Numbered from the stretch's first letter, positions 47,045 to 58,758 are shown. The stretch: DNA of 64,000 bases from Pisolithus tinctorius (GCA_024663395.1 JANFAH010000002.1:4836001-4900000); one strand, 5' to 3'. Numbers and translations: made by a program. Notes: a model not told the origin generated them from the letters alone.

Positions 47045-48691
47045 TTAATGATAAGATTCAAAATGGCAAAAGGTCTGACCTTCCTGCAGGTTGTTAATTC
47101 CAGCTCGGAGTAGTTTTATTTCCTGGGCTATCGATTCCGTGGTCGACAATAACTGGGTGAGAATATTCGATATTCGTTCAGCCTCTGCCACAGTTCTCTC
47201 TCCATGAAGCTTACTCCCCAGTGTCCGGGTCTGGGATTGCTGAACGCTCCCTTTGGTTTTCCGTCGCATACTGAGATCCCGAACTTGTTTAGTTGGACGG
47301 GAATGATGATTGACCTCTGTTGTATCTACTTGTCTGCGGGATTTTTTCTCAGTTGGAGCACGATGTCCATCTTGCTGGTAGGACATGACGCTAGAAAATC
47401 GAACCCTTCGGCGTTTACGTTTAGGGGCCCTGGCTGGGGAATTCTGCACAACTTTCGACTGGCTCCCCAAGAGACAAACGAGCCTATATATACAATTACG
47501 CACAGGACACATCCCCCTGAACAAACATCTCCACCGCATAGGGCGCAGCGACACACCAATGTGTCTGCAATGCGGCGGAACCAGCCAGGAAAGCGTACAC
47601 CACTACCTATTCCAGTGCGCCAGATATGTTAGAGAATGTCACATACTACAAAGAGCGCTAGGAAGGGACGCCACGTCTATGGCGTACCTCCTCACCAATT
47701 CAAAAGCACAACCGCACCTCCTTAGATACATATCAGCCACCAAACGGCTACAAAAAACATTCGGTGAGATCCACAAACAAACTTAAATGTAGGATAACGC
47801 AATGCACAGTTAAATGAACAGACAAAGACGGGAAAAAGACACAAAACACCTCAAGAACTCGGGCACGCGCCAACAAGCCCCAAGAAGCACCTACGTACCC
47901 CACCTCACCGAACCCACACGACAAACACGTCCCACTCTCCCCACCTGACCGACTCACTAACATCAACACCAACTCTCATCGTATCCAAAAAACCCGTGCT
48001 CCCCAGCACAGCACAACCAGTTCCCACGTCCAGAAGATATCACACCATCAAGAGTAGTACAAACGCCCAAGACAGACTCAAACAATCGGACAAAGAAGAA
48101 CTCGTTACGCCTCACAAACCGGCCGGTCTCGCGACTGTTGGGCCAATGTAGATAGATCTAAAACGTTCAGCAGATATCATAAACCACCCTTACTGCAAAG
48201 GCGGAGTGTCTAAAAACGGCTGGCGGGAACGGCGGACTGATGGGGGGCCAATGGCCCTGCCATCAGGGCATTCACTCGCTGGTAAGGAATGGTAGGCCAC
48301 AGGGGCCAGAACCAGCTAGTTAAACTACGCTAGAATAGTGCAGCATAGGGTAGACATACCCTCACATACTTAAATTCAGACTTAAAAATAAAAAAATAAA
48401 AAACTTTCGACTGGAGATCCTCCTCAACTTTAACGGTGTCAATATTCAGAGGAACAACTATCCCCAGGTCCTCTTCCATCTTGATCCGGGGCTCCGACCG
48501 TGGCTAAAGAGCGAGTGTTAAATCCCAACAGCTGAGGCCTGAGATATCCAGCGCACGCACCTTGGTCGTCCCTTTAGTGGTGTCATTTGTCTCAAGCTTT
48601 CTCTTACAGCGGACTTTCGACTTCTAAAAGCGCAAACTATTGGATATCAATGTTTCGTACGCCGCAAAGCTCTTACCTCTGGGCTGCTCAT
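47045..48691 (-). pseudogene. Coiled-coil gene family member B, split by a LINE
   Basis: Same gene model as member C: MSSPE (48691-48677), donor gtaagag, then KSKVRCKRKLETNDTTKG, then the last exon with EEDLGIVVPLNIDTVKVEEDLQSKVVQNS, a basic middle and coiled coil (AEAERISNILTQLLSTTESI). The last exon is cut by the LINE at 47463-48401, so the full protein cannot be made. The tail reads FCHFESYH, so the CRxGC half is deleted and the last Cys is changed. Stop at 47047-47045. It faces the palA fragment B exactly as A faces palA. Confidence 0.8.
47463..48401 (+). mobile_element. 5'-truncated LINE (non-LTR retrotransposon)
   Basis: 939 bp ending in an A-rich tail (aaaaataaaaaaataaaaaa). It is flanked by the 13-bp target duplication aactttcgactgg (47450-47462, 48402-48414). 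The paralogous gene C has the uninterrupted site (gcacaactttcgactggagatcc, about 59560-59582), which proves the borders. The plus-strand frame 47464-47786 holds the C-terminal end of a LINE ORF2: QLRTGHIPLNKHLHRIGRS, then a CX2CX8-9HX4C zinc motif (MCLQCGGTSQESVHHYLFQC) and a stop at 47784-47786. The RT and endonuclease domains are lost by 5' truncation. The 3' untranslated part is about 600 bp. Confidence 0.95.
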
Positions 48692-49600
48692 GGGTATACT
48701 TCAAGGCTTCTGCCGCTTACCCAACGTGCCCAGCTACGATGCATGACTACACTGGTCTTGACCGGTGCGTGCATACTACACATTGTTCATTGTAGTAAGA
48801 TTGTTATGTACACATGCATGATCGCCTCGACTGGGCGACCTGCTCGGTCACACCTGACTTGCCTGAACATAATAGATTTTTCTGCCTTGGTAAGGGAATA
48901 CATATACGAGCACGATGGTTCTTCCTTCGAGCTTCACTAGTCACTATCGACAAGTTATCATGATGTGCATCTTGTAAAAGTGTATTCCAGAAAATTTGCA
49001 GGTGGTTGTGCCCACAGCCACTGCGAATGCATGGCAGCATGGGTAGCCTGCTGACTAAGCAGAGGGTGCACATGCAAGAAAGTGAGGGTCAGGTGACTTG
49101 CAGGCTGCATGCAACCCTTGCCTGTTCATTGGTACTCAATTCAATGCTACTGAAAGACACTATGTAGGTCATGTAATCACCTTGTTTACAAGGTTGCTCC
49201 ACCCCAAAATTCATACATGATTTTTTGGTCAGTTGTGATTATCATGTTTTGGGTCTCAGCACTGAACTCTGCAGCTCTGAAGTACCACCATGTGCAATGT
49301 CATGAGATGGACACCCTCCAATTTACAGGGTGACCAATGCCTGACACTCCCTCCAACTACAAACATTGAGGCAAAGTGACTGTGGTGAGCCCCACCCATT
49401 GTTTGTGCCTATCTCATCTCCATGACTAATTGCAGGACACTTCTTCAGCCTCCCTTATGTGTGATGAGAGGGGGCCCCCCTCTGAACATAGGTGTGTATT
49501 CAATCTTCTCCACAGCCCTTCACCTCCCAGCAGCCTGGGCTTCTTGTGTAGTTGAGTTGCCTTTGGATTGACTGGGGACAGTCAAGGTCTCAAGTACCCC
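48692..49600. other. Edge of the duplicated unit and start of a CpG-poor block
   Basis: 48692-48890 still matches 59874-60055 (region upstream of gene B/C). From about 48950 onward CG dinucleotides become rare and no similarity or gene is seen. Short phrases (ggacaccctcc, gtgaccaatgcctgacactccctcc) show no structure. Confidence 0.5.
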
Positions 49601-49603
49601 TGG

Positions 49604-50585
49604 TGTTGGAACATAAAGTGCCCCTGTGGTACTTGATCACTGTGCGATGTTTTGGCTGCTTACATAAGCTGAAATAGCGCACATACTTGTAGTATTTCCT
49701 ACTAGTATTCCCTCAGTAGTTTGTTCACTACTGAGGGTAAGTCTGTTCATATTATGAGTATTCTACTATACTGACATCCTGTAGTAGCCTACAGGTACAT
49801 TAATACATTCAGTAGTTTGTTCACTACTGAGGTAGTCTACAGATCTTTCAACACCTGGGATGTAGGGAATGTAATTTCCCTACTAGGAGAATTGTTTTGT
49901 TTTGTTCATTTTACTTGGTTTTCATTCTAGATATTTTTTTCCTACTAGTTGTACTTAACTTTTGCTTTTTTTTGTTGCTTAGTCAGCACTAACAGTGTAG
50001 TTAGTTTTTTTTTAACAATAGACAAGTTACCCTGAGACAAGAAGGCCAAGTTCAAATTGGGCCAGCCCTGCCCATAGACTGCTATAGATGTCCCCAGATG
50101 TCCCCTTTGCTCAGGCTATAGAAGCCCCTCTGGACCTACTCATTCCCCTCAGATTCCATCACCCCATCTCACTCTCAATTTTTTTCCTTCATCATGTGTA
50201 TACCTCAAGGTGAGAGTCTGGAAGAGTCCAAATGAAAAAGAAAAGAGCTGTAACCTGTATCAACTAGATTGTAGCTGTATGATAAGATCAAGAGATAAGA
50301 TAAGAAAAAGATGTGTCCATTACAGCATAAGCATCCAGCACTGGGACATGTGCCTAACAGGTATGATGTCAGAGATGACATCATAGTGGAGTGGAACATT
50401 CTAGCATGAATTAGCCTTGACTCAAAGGGCTGGACCATTAGTCCAGGCCAAGACTCTAGGGTGATAAGATACAAACAATTCAGATAAGATGAAAAGATTA
50501 GATAAGATCAAGAAGAGAAAATGTACTTATCATAACAATACAGTACATGTGAACAGGCTGGCATCACTTCTCCTATACCCCAACA
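49604..50585. repeat. Possible solo LTR (TGTTGG...CCAACA)
   Basis: The ends TGTTGG and CCAACA are inverted repeats of the kind seen at copia-type LTRs. In between are a TATA-like gctatagaag (about 50115) and poly-T runs. No matching 5-bp target duplication was found (cctgg against ctcaa) and there is no second copy in the window, so this is only a candidate. Confidence 0.25.
49710..49830. repeat. Two hairpins with the same 6-nt loop
   Basis: 49710-49737 reads CCCTCAGTAGT-TTGTTC-ACTACTGAGGG, an 11-bp perfect stem. 49809-49830 reads TCAGTAGT-TTGTTC-ACTACTGA, an 8-bp stem with the same loop. A third palindrome, agggaatgtaatttccct, follows near 49864. They lie in the candidate LTR. Confidence 0.8.
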
Positions 50586-50676
50586 CTCAAACTATGCAGC
50601 TTTGAACTTATCTTTGAAGTTGCTTTTGGACTAAGCATGGAATATCCACTAAATGAAGTACTATCATGCCATTTCA

Positions 50677-53275
50677 TCATTGCCACTTGTCCACCTCAAT
50701 ACACATCACCTCCTCAGCTGATGCTCTGACATCAGAAGCAGGGATAAAGACAAATCCATTCTCTTCCAGGTACTGATGGAACTTGAATGGTGTCAGTTCA
50801 TTCCCAGATAAGTAAAGAAGGACAGGAAAACATACAGCTTTGTTATCAGCTTTCCTACCATCAAGTGTGAGGGGCTTCTGCAGGACAAATGTCACAATCA
50901 CACTGAGAATAGCAACACCACTACCAATCCAGAATGGACCAGTACTGCCCTTCACAGTTTTTGAACCACCAAAGGCTAAATCAACAATATCCTTCTGCTT
51001 GAGTAATTACACCTTCCAATGAGTGCATCAAAACATACCATCAATAATTTGTGGGAAGACTATAGATGTTAGACATCAGTCTCAAGGGATATATCAGGCT
51101 ATCCTGAGTTAAGTTTGCATGATACATACCCCATGTTCCAATGAGAGCTCCCACTTTGCCAATTGCACCTGCAACACTATAAATTTGTCCACTGATACAA
51201 GCTGAAGGACCAGTTTTTGCTGCAAGAACACGGAGGCAACTGCCAGGGCCTTTTTCATGGCAGCAAGTATAAACAGACCAGTCAACCATACCATTTGACT
51301 CTTCAGACTCACCAACTTCACCAAGAGTTAAGAATATTCCATAGACAACCTGTATAATGCTTGAAAAGATATACCCATTTGGAGTTCAAATTGAATGGGC
51401 TTACTGCAAATGCAGCAATATGATTGGTGAGTGGGGTGTACATGCCTATGGTGAGGCCAAGAATGGCTTGCAAGAATGATCCAACAACCTGACAGATGAG
51501 GGTCTAAATGTACAAAGCCCTAGCAGTGTGCAGTGTGTACTACATACCATTGTTGCCCTCACACCAAGGTAATCAATGAGGTATGTGCCAAGCACAGTTC
51601 CTGCAATTGCTTCAGCTCATAGAGAACCAGAAAAGCTAGATAAGGCACCTGGAATACGAAACAGACTACAGCAAGTCAAAACAACACCCTGCACAATTAA
51701 AAGCCAGCAAGCTTACTTAATGAGAACAGTCCACCCCAACACAATTGAGATGGATAAGATCCCCCCAGTGACACTGCAATTCAATGAGACCCAACCCCCT
51801 ACACATGACATACTGTGAAAGCTTACTTGTTTGTTATCATGGAAGAGTATATGGCAAACTATGACCAATCAGAGATACATTCACACAAGAGAATCATCTT
51901 ACTGGGTACCTGCAAATCCTGCATCAGTGTTGTGCCCCCCCCCCTGAGTCACTAACATGCACATACATGATAAAATCATAAATGAACCTTGTGTTGCCAC
52001 ACCATTTGAATATCAAATTACCACTTAGAAGTCACCATGACCACTCACCATGCCAATGACAATCCAAGAACACTCTTCCAGCACCACTTCAAGGAGAGCC
52101 AGTTGAGGATACACACTTCCTTAGGACCCACAAGTAAAATTTCACAGTTGCAGTCTGGTACATGCTTTTCTTGCTCCAGCATATGGTAAAAGGGAATTGC
52201 AATCTTCCACAAAACAACAAATGCAGGGATGGCACCAAAACCAAGCGAGAGACCACAGACCAGACAGAGGTGCTGCTCACCAAAGCTAAGTGTGATAAGG
52301 GAGAGACTATCACAATACCATGAGAGACAAACTTACATGCAGTACAAGACAAGTGGGACAAAACCAGCAAGAACAAAACCAGCATCAATCATGGTTTCTA
52401 TCAAAGGTTAACATGGACACTGACTGATGGGACACATGCATTACTTACTGGTACCAAGTATCAACCAATGGTGTTCCTTCATCAGTTCTGAAGGAAAAGC
52501 CAAACCACAAGCATGACCTGCACCAACACCAAGGCCAAGGAATAAACTTTACAATTGTATAATTGGCAACTGCTTTGGTGAATGAAGTCTCATGCTTACC
52601 GCAACAAACCAAGCATCACGATATCAAAAAAATCACTAAGATCCACTATGCCTGGCGCAAAACCAGAAATTATGGACAAGGAAGTGACAAAGAGAGATAC
52701 AGCTATCTGTGTGTAACACTTAGCCATACAAATGAGGTCATGCAAAGTTCCCTACCATGCGAAACAACATGTCCACCCTGAAGCCACCATCTGAAGCCCA
52801 TCCAAAGACAAACATACTGAGTGCAGTCCCTTTAGGGGGTTAGCCTGCTTGTGGTGCAAGCATGGAACATTGACTTACCAGCAAACACAGGACTTGCCAA
52901 CACCCTGCTGTAATGTTGTGTCCCAAATTGACTATCAGGATATTCACGAATCAATGCTGATGGTAGGAATTAGTGGCTTGTGAATACCACAGTCGAAGAA
53001 TATATACAAGTGATGACTGTAATAGCCAAGTCAGATTTGGGTAGAATCCAGAAGGGACACACATACCTGCTCCAATGACTCCAGTGGTGTAACCTACCCA
53101 GAGTGAGTTCGTCTTTGAGGAGAAATAGATAGATGAAACAGTATCGTTCGAAAGTAGCGCTATACTGCGGCTGAGGGGTAAGGCGAAACTTCCTGTTAGT
53201 TCCAAGGACTAGTGACGGAGTAAAGCAAACCTTACAAGAATAGCAGGCGGAATCGTAAAGTTGAGAGTTGTTCAT
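50677..53275 (-). pseudogene. MFS transporter pseudogene, copy 2
   Basis: Paralogue of 30650-33291 in the same direction, with similarity running through exons, introns, promoter and 3' end. Starts MNNSQLYDSACYSC at 53275; exon 2 reads ELTGSFALPLSRSIALLSNDTV and WVGYTTGVIGAGM. The C-terminal blocks are AKTGPSACISGQIYSVAGAIGKVG (about 51230-51160) and GPFWIGSGVAILSVIVTFVL, then YLEENGF. Stops are present throughout. CG sites are nearly absent except at the 5' end and upstream. It was probably a phosphate or glycerophosphodiester permease. Confidence 0.7.
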
Positions 53276-53619
53276 TTGTTACAACCATTTCGTAGGGAAT
53301 GATGAGCAAGAGATGAAAGCTTGACGCGTCGAGAGCAAAGTACTGGGGCAAGTCTCCTTATAACTGTATAGTAAGCATGTTATAGGGGCCATGCATCCGC
53401 CCCTTGGAATGACCCCCTCTATTCTTTACACTCAGCTGCCAGCATTTCGGACGGCCCCCTCAGTCGGAAGTCACGGGTAGGACTCAAACTCAGGAGTTGG
53501 GGAAATTGAACTAGCGACTGGTGTTCAGTATCTCGATACTCAGTCCAATCCGCTGCAGCAACACTCGACATGAGGGTGAACACGCTCAAATCCACATCTC
53601 CGCCATTTCTACATCAATC
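53276..53619. promoter_or_regulatory. MFS copy 2 upstream region and spacer
   Basis: Up to about 53430 this is the promoter shared with copy 1. After that the sequence is CG-rich and unmatched. gtaggactcaaactcaggagttgg (53496-53519) looks a little like a tRNA T-arm complement, but no cloverleaf forms. Confidence 0.4.
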
Positions 53620-54503
53620 TTAATATTTGCTCTCAAGATCCGCGAATACCTTTGACCAGCAGGCATTGAACTCCAGAGGGGACCATGTAAAATGGCCAAG
53701 CCTTGGTGTCATAATGGCCCGAGGATCTTCGAGCACGACCGAAAGAGGCTCGAGAAATGATAAGTGGACACTGTCAGGACATAGAGCTGCATTCCACGAG
53801 ATCGGAAGCGTTGTCAACGTTCTCAGCGGCAATAGGCGTTCCCCAAGCTGAGAACATTGTAACCTGAGAGATTTATGATTAGCAGCCGCTGAGAAGTTAT
53901 CAAGTTATCGAGTCTGATGTCTTCCCCAAGATCCAGGTGTTCGAGCATATGGGCATGCTACGGATCAAGGAATGACGGATGGCCCGGCTTCTGTGTCGTG
54001 TAGATTGTAACACACATCAGGTCCCAAACTTCTCCGATAACGCTGACCTCGAAATTCTTGACATTATTCCGAATAACGAGGTTACGCCAGCGACAACCAC
54101 AAGAAATAACAAGACTAAGGGGTTGGGTGAGAACTTTGGAAAATCGATCTGAGAATACCAGGAGCATATTTCGATGTCAAGTGGACATTCACGACTTTTT
54201 ACTTGTGCCGTCACAAGAGAGGTAGACTACTCAGGGTGAATCGCAAGAGTGGTCCAGAGACGTGACACGCTAGCCAACCCCTGCTTGCTGTACCGATAGG
54301 CAAAGACCGGACAACGACCACCATTGATCGCTAGGTAGATTATCCGACAAAGAGCCATAACAGGAAGACGGCTGATGGGGGAGTTTATAGCGTGGGCAGA
54401 CAAGTTCGTCGATCCTCTTTTTCTGCACTAGGGTAGCAAAGCAGACGTTGCGAAGACGTTCGAACAGTGTCAATTCGGCTCGGGCTTCGGCAAGTTCATC
54501 CAT
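53620..54503 (-). pseudogene. F-box-type protein gene, frameshifted relic
   Basis: The minus strand starts MDELAEARAELTLFERLRN at 54503, a short coiled coil ending in RIDELV. In the next frame, from about 54400, the F-box-like motif INSPISRLPVMALCRIIYLA and the block SKQGLASVSRLWTTLAIHPE follow, the standard N-terminal layout of Agaricomycete F-box proteins. The frames do not join without a one-base shift or an unseen splice site. Leucine-rich fragments (to about 53620) continue with stops. F-box proteins recruit substrates to SCF ubiquitin ligases; here the gene is probably dead. Confidence 0.5.
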
Positions 54504-54509
54504 AGTCGT

Positions 54510-54990
54510 GTCACTGTGAAAGAATTACCATCAGCGTCGTCCACGGAACATTCTAAGTAACACCGAAACCTTTACCAGCACGCCCAAGGTAAGGAAAATG
54601 GGCTTATCGAATGCGCAATAGAAGACGCGAGTGTGTGTGCGACCACGTGACGTCCCCTGTGGGCGGAGTTTTCACGTAGAGCCTTCGTAAGCAGTCACAG
54701 AGGTTTGCTTCGCCCCTCCTGACCTGCTCCCGTCATCTCACTAGGTGGGCCGTTTCGCACAGGTGCCCTTTTCCTTACATCCTGACCCGTCTCTCGTCCA
54801 TCTCGCCAGCCTAGTAATTTTTGATCACCTGGCCCACCCGCCACTACTTACGTTTTCGCCTGACATGCCCAATTTGGAATACCGCCGGTGTATCACGTAA
54901 TATGTTGGGGCGGGGGCGGACAGCACCCCTGAGGGTACTTTACCCATCCATATCCAGAAACCTGAGGCTGACAGGGGTACATAGTAAATA
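54510..54990. promoter_or_regulatory. Intergenic between F-box relic and repeat-protein gene
   Basis: 480 bp, CG-rich, holding the 5' regions of two divergent genes. No gene or clear site was found. Confidence 0.45.
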
Positions 54991-54991
54991 A

Positions 54992-56418
54992 ATGTATCGC
55001 TATCCCCCCGCCTTCTTTTCTTCGCCCACAATGTCCCCCATCTTCTCTAGATCTGCGTCCGCCCCTCGTTCGAGTATCGACTATGCAAGGGGGGGCTCGG
55101 GTACTGCCACCACCGTCCTGGCGGCCATCTGCCTCACCTTGCTTGTCATACTCGTTGTTTTAATCGCATATTACTTTTTTCGGGCGTGCACGGGAACATC
55201 CAAGGGGGCACAAATTGACGATGCAGCCGGAGACACAGTACGCCTCTTTTTTGCCACACGTAGTTCACCCGCCGCACTCCACTCCATACAGGTTACGCAG
55301 CCGGCTCCAACAACTGACATTCCCCAGGGGGAACGGAAGGAACGCACGCCACAAATTGGCCACGTAGCCGAAGAAACAGTATGTCTCTTTTTTGCCGCAC
55401 GTAGTTCGCTCGCCGCACTCTACTTCATACAGGCTATGGCATCCACATCAAGAACTGGCATCTCCCGGGGGGAACGGAAGGAGGGCACACCACAAATTGG
55501 TCATGCAGCCGGAGACGCAGTACGCCTCTTTTTTGCCACACGTAGTTCACCCGCCGCACTCCATTCCATACAGGCTACGGCGTCCACATCAAGAACTGGC
55601 ATTCCCCAGGGGGAACTGGAGAAAGGCATTTCGGAGATTGTGAAGTAAGTGCACGAGGCCTCGACCCTACAAATCTGACGTCCTTCAGCCCGGTGAGGCA
55701 CGTAGAGAGTCTACTGGCAGCGCAGTGTCCCCTAGGTAGCGACAACGATGAAAACAGCGATGACGAAGAAGATGGCGACGGCAAAGACAAGCCATGCAAC
55801 GATTCTGCTCACGGCGTGGAAGGCCAATGTGCGGTCCCCGAGGTTGTAGAGCCCCAAATGAGCCCACCTGTATCGTTCGGGTCCCTTGCTGACTTGTACT
55901 GTGTTGAGGATGAAGACGAGGATGGGGACGAAAACGAAAACGAAAACAAGGACATTATCGATGGAAGCTATGACTTCCCTCTCAAACTCATAGGCTCGTC
56001 CAACCGCCCAAACTCTTACCTTAATATTCCGGGGCTTGCGCAGCATCCTCCTGCGGTTCAATTCTCTTCCCCAGTCAAGATTCGACTGTCAACCAGTCGC
56101 CCTGTCAGTCTGATGCGGTCACCGTGTCTGCGCTCGAACGACCCGGAGACACAATCACCGATCGTCGACGAAGTGGCCATAGATGTTGATCCACTGAGGG
56201 ATAGTACATGCTCCTCGTTAGATCAAGAATACACAAACGAGCCAGAGATGCAATCACCGATCGTCGACACAGCCGACATCAACGTTGACCGACCTGCAAA
56301 TACACGCTCTTCGTTAGATGGAGAACGTCTGGCGGTCTCGGAGACGCAGTCGCAGATCATCGACAAACTCAACGAAGATGTTGGTCTACTTGCAGATACT
56401 GGCCGTGCATCGGTTTGA
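54992..56418 (+). CDS. Single-pass membrane protein with two sets of tandem repeats, function unknown
   Basis: Two exons, 54992-55644 and 55689-56418, with a 44-nt intron (donor gtaagt, acceptor ccttcag). No known family. A short N-terminus (ARSAPRSSIDYA-like, Ser-rich) precedes one strong membrane helix (TVLAAICLTLLVILVVLIAYY). Three repeats of 47-48 residues follow, each built as A(G/E)(D/E)(T/A)V(R/C)LFFA(T/A)RSS then IPQGE/ISRGE and PQIGH. Exon 2 is acidic (DENSDDEEDGDGKD; DEDGDENENENK) and ends with three repeats of about 32 residues starting (E/P)(T/M)QSPIVD or QSQIID. The ATG at 54992 is the first; another at 55031 (MSPIFSRS) is also in frame. The reading frame may extend through an unseen splice beyond 56418. 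No nonsense codon, so it may be expressed. Confidence 0.6.
55216..55630 (+). repeat. Three tandem 141-144-bp coding repeats
   Basis: Repeat starts at about 55219, 55363 and 55504. The third is closer to the first at RLFFATRSSPAALHSIQ and closer to the second at ASTSRTGI, which points to unequal exchange or conversion among units. Confidence 0.8.
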
Positions 56419-56718
56419 GGATGGACTTGTCGAGAAATGCTCAACGCCATCGTTCCCGAAACCGAGAAGGAGTACAAAATTCCGCGATATACTGAGGATT
56501 CCACGACGGCTAGCAGCCCAAGACGAAATAGCAAGGCACCCGGGTGACGACACTGGCATCACATGTGACCTTCCGAACTTCAGCACCAATAACATGACCA
56601 CGACTATCACTCCCACGAAGAAACAGGGGGCCGAGAGCCATTGCTTCGAAAGCTCAAGCAAAGGCGCTGACATCGAGTTGGACATTTTTCTTCGGGAACT
56701 CCGCTGAGATTTTTTTTT

Positions 56719-57258
56719 TTTCTGACAAGTGTGCCAAAGAGGAGGGTGGTCTCGTTGACGGTCTGAATGCAAGCGCACCATCCTTTCTTCTTCGATAGTT
56801 CTCTCTGTACACCCTTAGTGAATATTACCCAGACCCCATTCTGTCGGCTCAGAGCTTGTTCGTATACATTGTCGTTGATCGGAAGGACCCAGCGGACCGA
56901 GGAGAACGCCCTTTGGGCTTGTCTGACAAGCACGATGACATGTGGGACATATAAGACTATTATACACCACTCGCAGAACATACTTTCAGCTATGAAAAGA
57001 AGCCCTCGCTGAATCATTATCTTGCATCGGGTTTACTCACCAAACGTCCTCGACGATCGAACATTCCTCCGTGGTTGCGAAGCCCAGACATCTCACGGCC
57101 TCGCCCACCTTGCTTCTTAACTTGGAATTATGTTCGTCGGCGCCGCAAGCGGAGACGAGCGCGTGCACATTGCCGCTCAGTGCAAGGTAGTACGTGCAGA
57201 CAAACCGCAGGTGAAAAGTATCGCCAAGCCCGAGGTTCCTTGTCATTGGTGCATCCAC
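56719..57258 (-). CDS. Uncertain two-exon gene or repeat-derived open frame
   Basis: On minus, MDAPMTRNLGLGDTFHLRF (57258) reads to VEDVW at 57038. A GTGAGT donor and GATTCAG acceptor then join SMFCEWCIIVLYVPHVIVLV and PINDNVYEQALSRQNGVW. On plus, the same DNA is open too (ALWACLTSTMTCGTYKTIIHHSQN), and this GTY..IHHSQ motif matches gene D and 30.4 kb. I cannot decide the coding strand, and the product is not recognised. Confidence 0.3.
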
Positions 57259-57279
57259 TATGGCTGCAGGTCAACTGCA

Positions 57280-58758
57280 AATCCGTCCATTTCTCCATCC
57301 TCTAACCTTCGCGAACAGGCTTGGATACTCTGGATAGCGAAGCCTCCGAAGACGAAGCCGCACGCAAAAGAACTATCCTTGTCGAGACCGCTTTCTCACT
57401 GCGAAGCTAACCGGGAGCTCGTAGCCAAGCAACGACGATACAGAAGTATCCTGGAAGCTGCCCAGAGTGACGTTACCGTGCGCGAGAAGTGGGTAGAGTC
57501 GGAAGCAGCTATTGTCAACTTAACCTTGGATGAGGTGATTCGGCGAACGCATGGTAACTTGACACGCTCTGATTATTCTTTTTTAGGAGGAACTCGAAGC
57601 TTTCGTGCCGTCGACAACGGTGTCTGTTGACGGTAAAGTCAGCATGGCCAACAAACAGACCCAGGTCCATGCTCGTGCATTCCGTGCACTTTTGGAATCG
57701 CTAGATGATATCAGGAAGGATCGTAGCCAACTGGTTGCGAGAGCACAAAGGCTAGTAGAAGCGGACGACATCAAGCCCAGCATCATTTCTGCGGCTAGCA
57801 ACTTCAATCGCTGGGAGGAACCAACTCCCGCGATATTTGTCGACGTGTCAGATGCAGAACTTGCAAAGTATGATAGGTACATCCAAGGTTTGGCGGAAGG
57901 AAAGAAAAAACAAGGGATCCTCGAAGCTATCGAGGTCTGCTTTCGCCTAACACTAGCATGTCTTTCCCTGCATCCTGACAGAAACGATTACAGTCTAAGA
58001 ATGAGCAATTTTTGTCATCTCGCAAGGAGGATCCGGCAGTTAAAGACCGCGAGATTATCCTGCACAACCTAGACATGGCCTATGCCAAATATCTCAAGAT
58101 CTCCGGCAATTTGAACGAAGGTGGCAAGGCACAATGGGTCACCACAATTTTTATGATCACTGTTAAGTTCTACAAACAAGATAGCAAGTATCCTTTGTGG
58201 TCTAAGGAGGCATGCAGACTTTGGGGTACTCGGCGAAGTCAAGAAGTGCAGTAAGCCCAAAGAAAGTAACACGCTCACGGCTACGGCTATCATCACTGGT
58301 TCCCTTAGGTAACCGATCGTTCAGGCTCCTTTCTATCCAAGAACTCAAACTTCCGGAGCAGAAAATTCCGACTGAACCAGCAGAAACTTCCGTATGCGAA
58401 CAACCCAGTCCTCTTCTTGAAAGACAGGAAGCAAACACTCGACGGAGTGGGAGCCGCAGGAATTCCCTCCGGCTCAAGCAGAAGGTGAGCCTACCGTCAT
58501 TATCGTCCCCTGAATTGGAGGCACAGGAACCGCCTACGGCACCGACTCCCAATCAGCCGCAGAAGAAAGCTAATTTGCCTTCACTGTCGTCTCCAGAGTG
58601 AAAGACAGAGGCACTGGCATCGCCACCTCCCCCTGAACCTGAGCGTCAGAAGTCCCCAACATTGCCGTGATCACTGTCCTCGTCAGAGTGGAAGCCGCAA
58701 GAAATGCCGCCGCCGCCACCTATGACAGAGAGAAGAGGCACGGAAACAACGGCGCTGA
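57280..58758 (+). pseudogene. palA 3'-half fragment, copy C
   Basis: Starts inside the parent intron before LDSEASEDEA and runs through the V-domain end (SHCEANRELVAKQRRY, KWVESEAAIVNLTLDE, LAKYDRYIQGLAEGKKKQG) to the Pro-rich tail with SLSSPE repeats and the final stop at 58756-58758. Introns are kept, as in copy B. A stop in SLSSPE-KTEALAS (58601 region) and frameshifts show it is not translated to the end. Unlike copy B there is no large internal deletion, but it starts further downstream. Confidence 0.88.

Noticed and set aside
53480..53570. tRNA gene
   Set aside because: A T-arm-like string is present, but no acceptor stem or D-arm forms around it.
55732..56061. Hydrophobic minus-strand frame (VLVFVFVFVPILVF) in the repeat-protein gene
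   Set aside because: It is the complement of the Asp/Glu/Asn-rich acidic stretch of exon 2; not a membrane protein.
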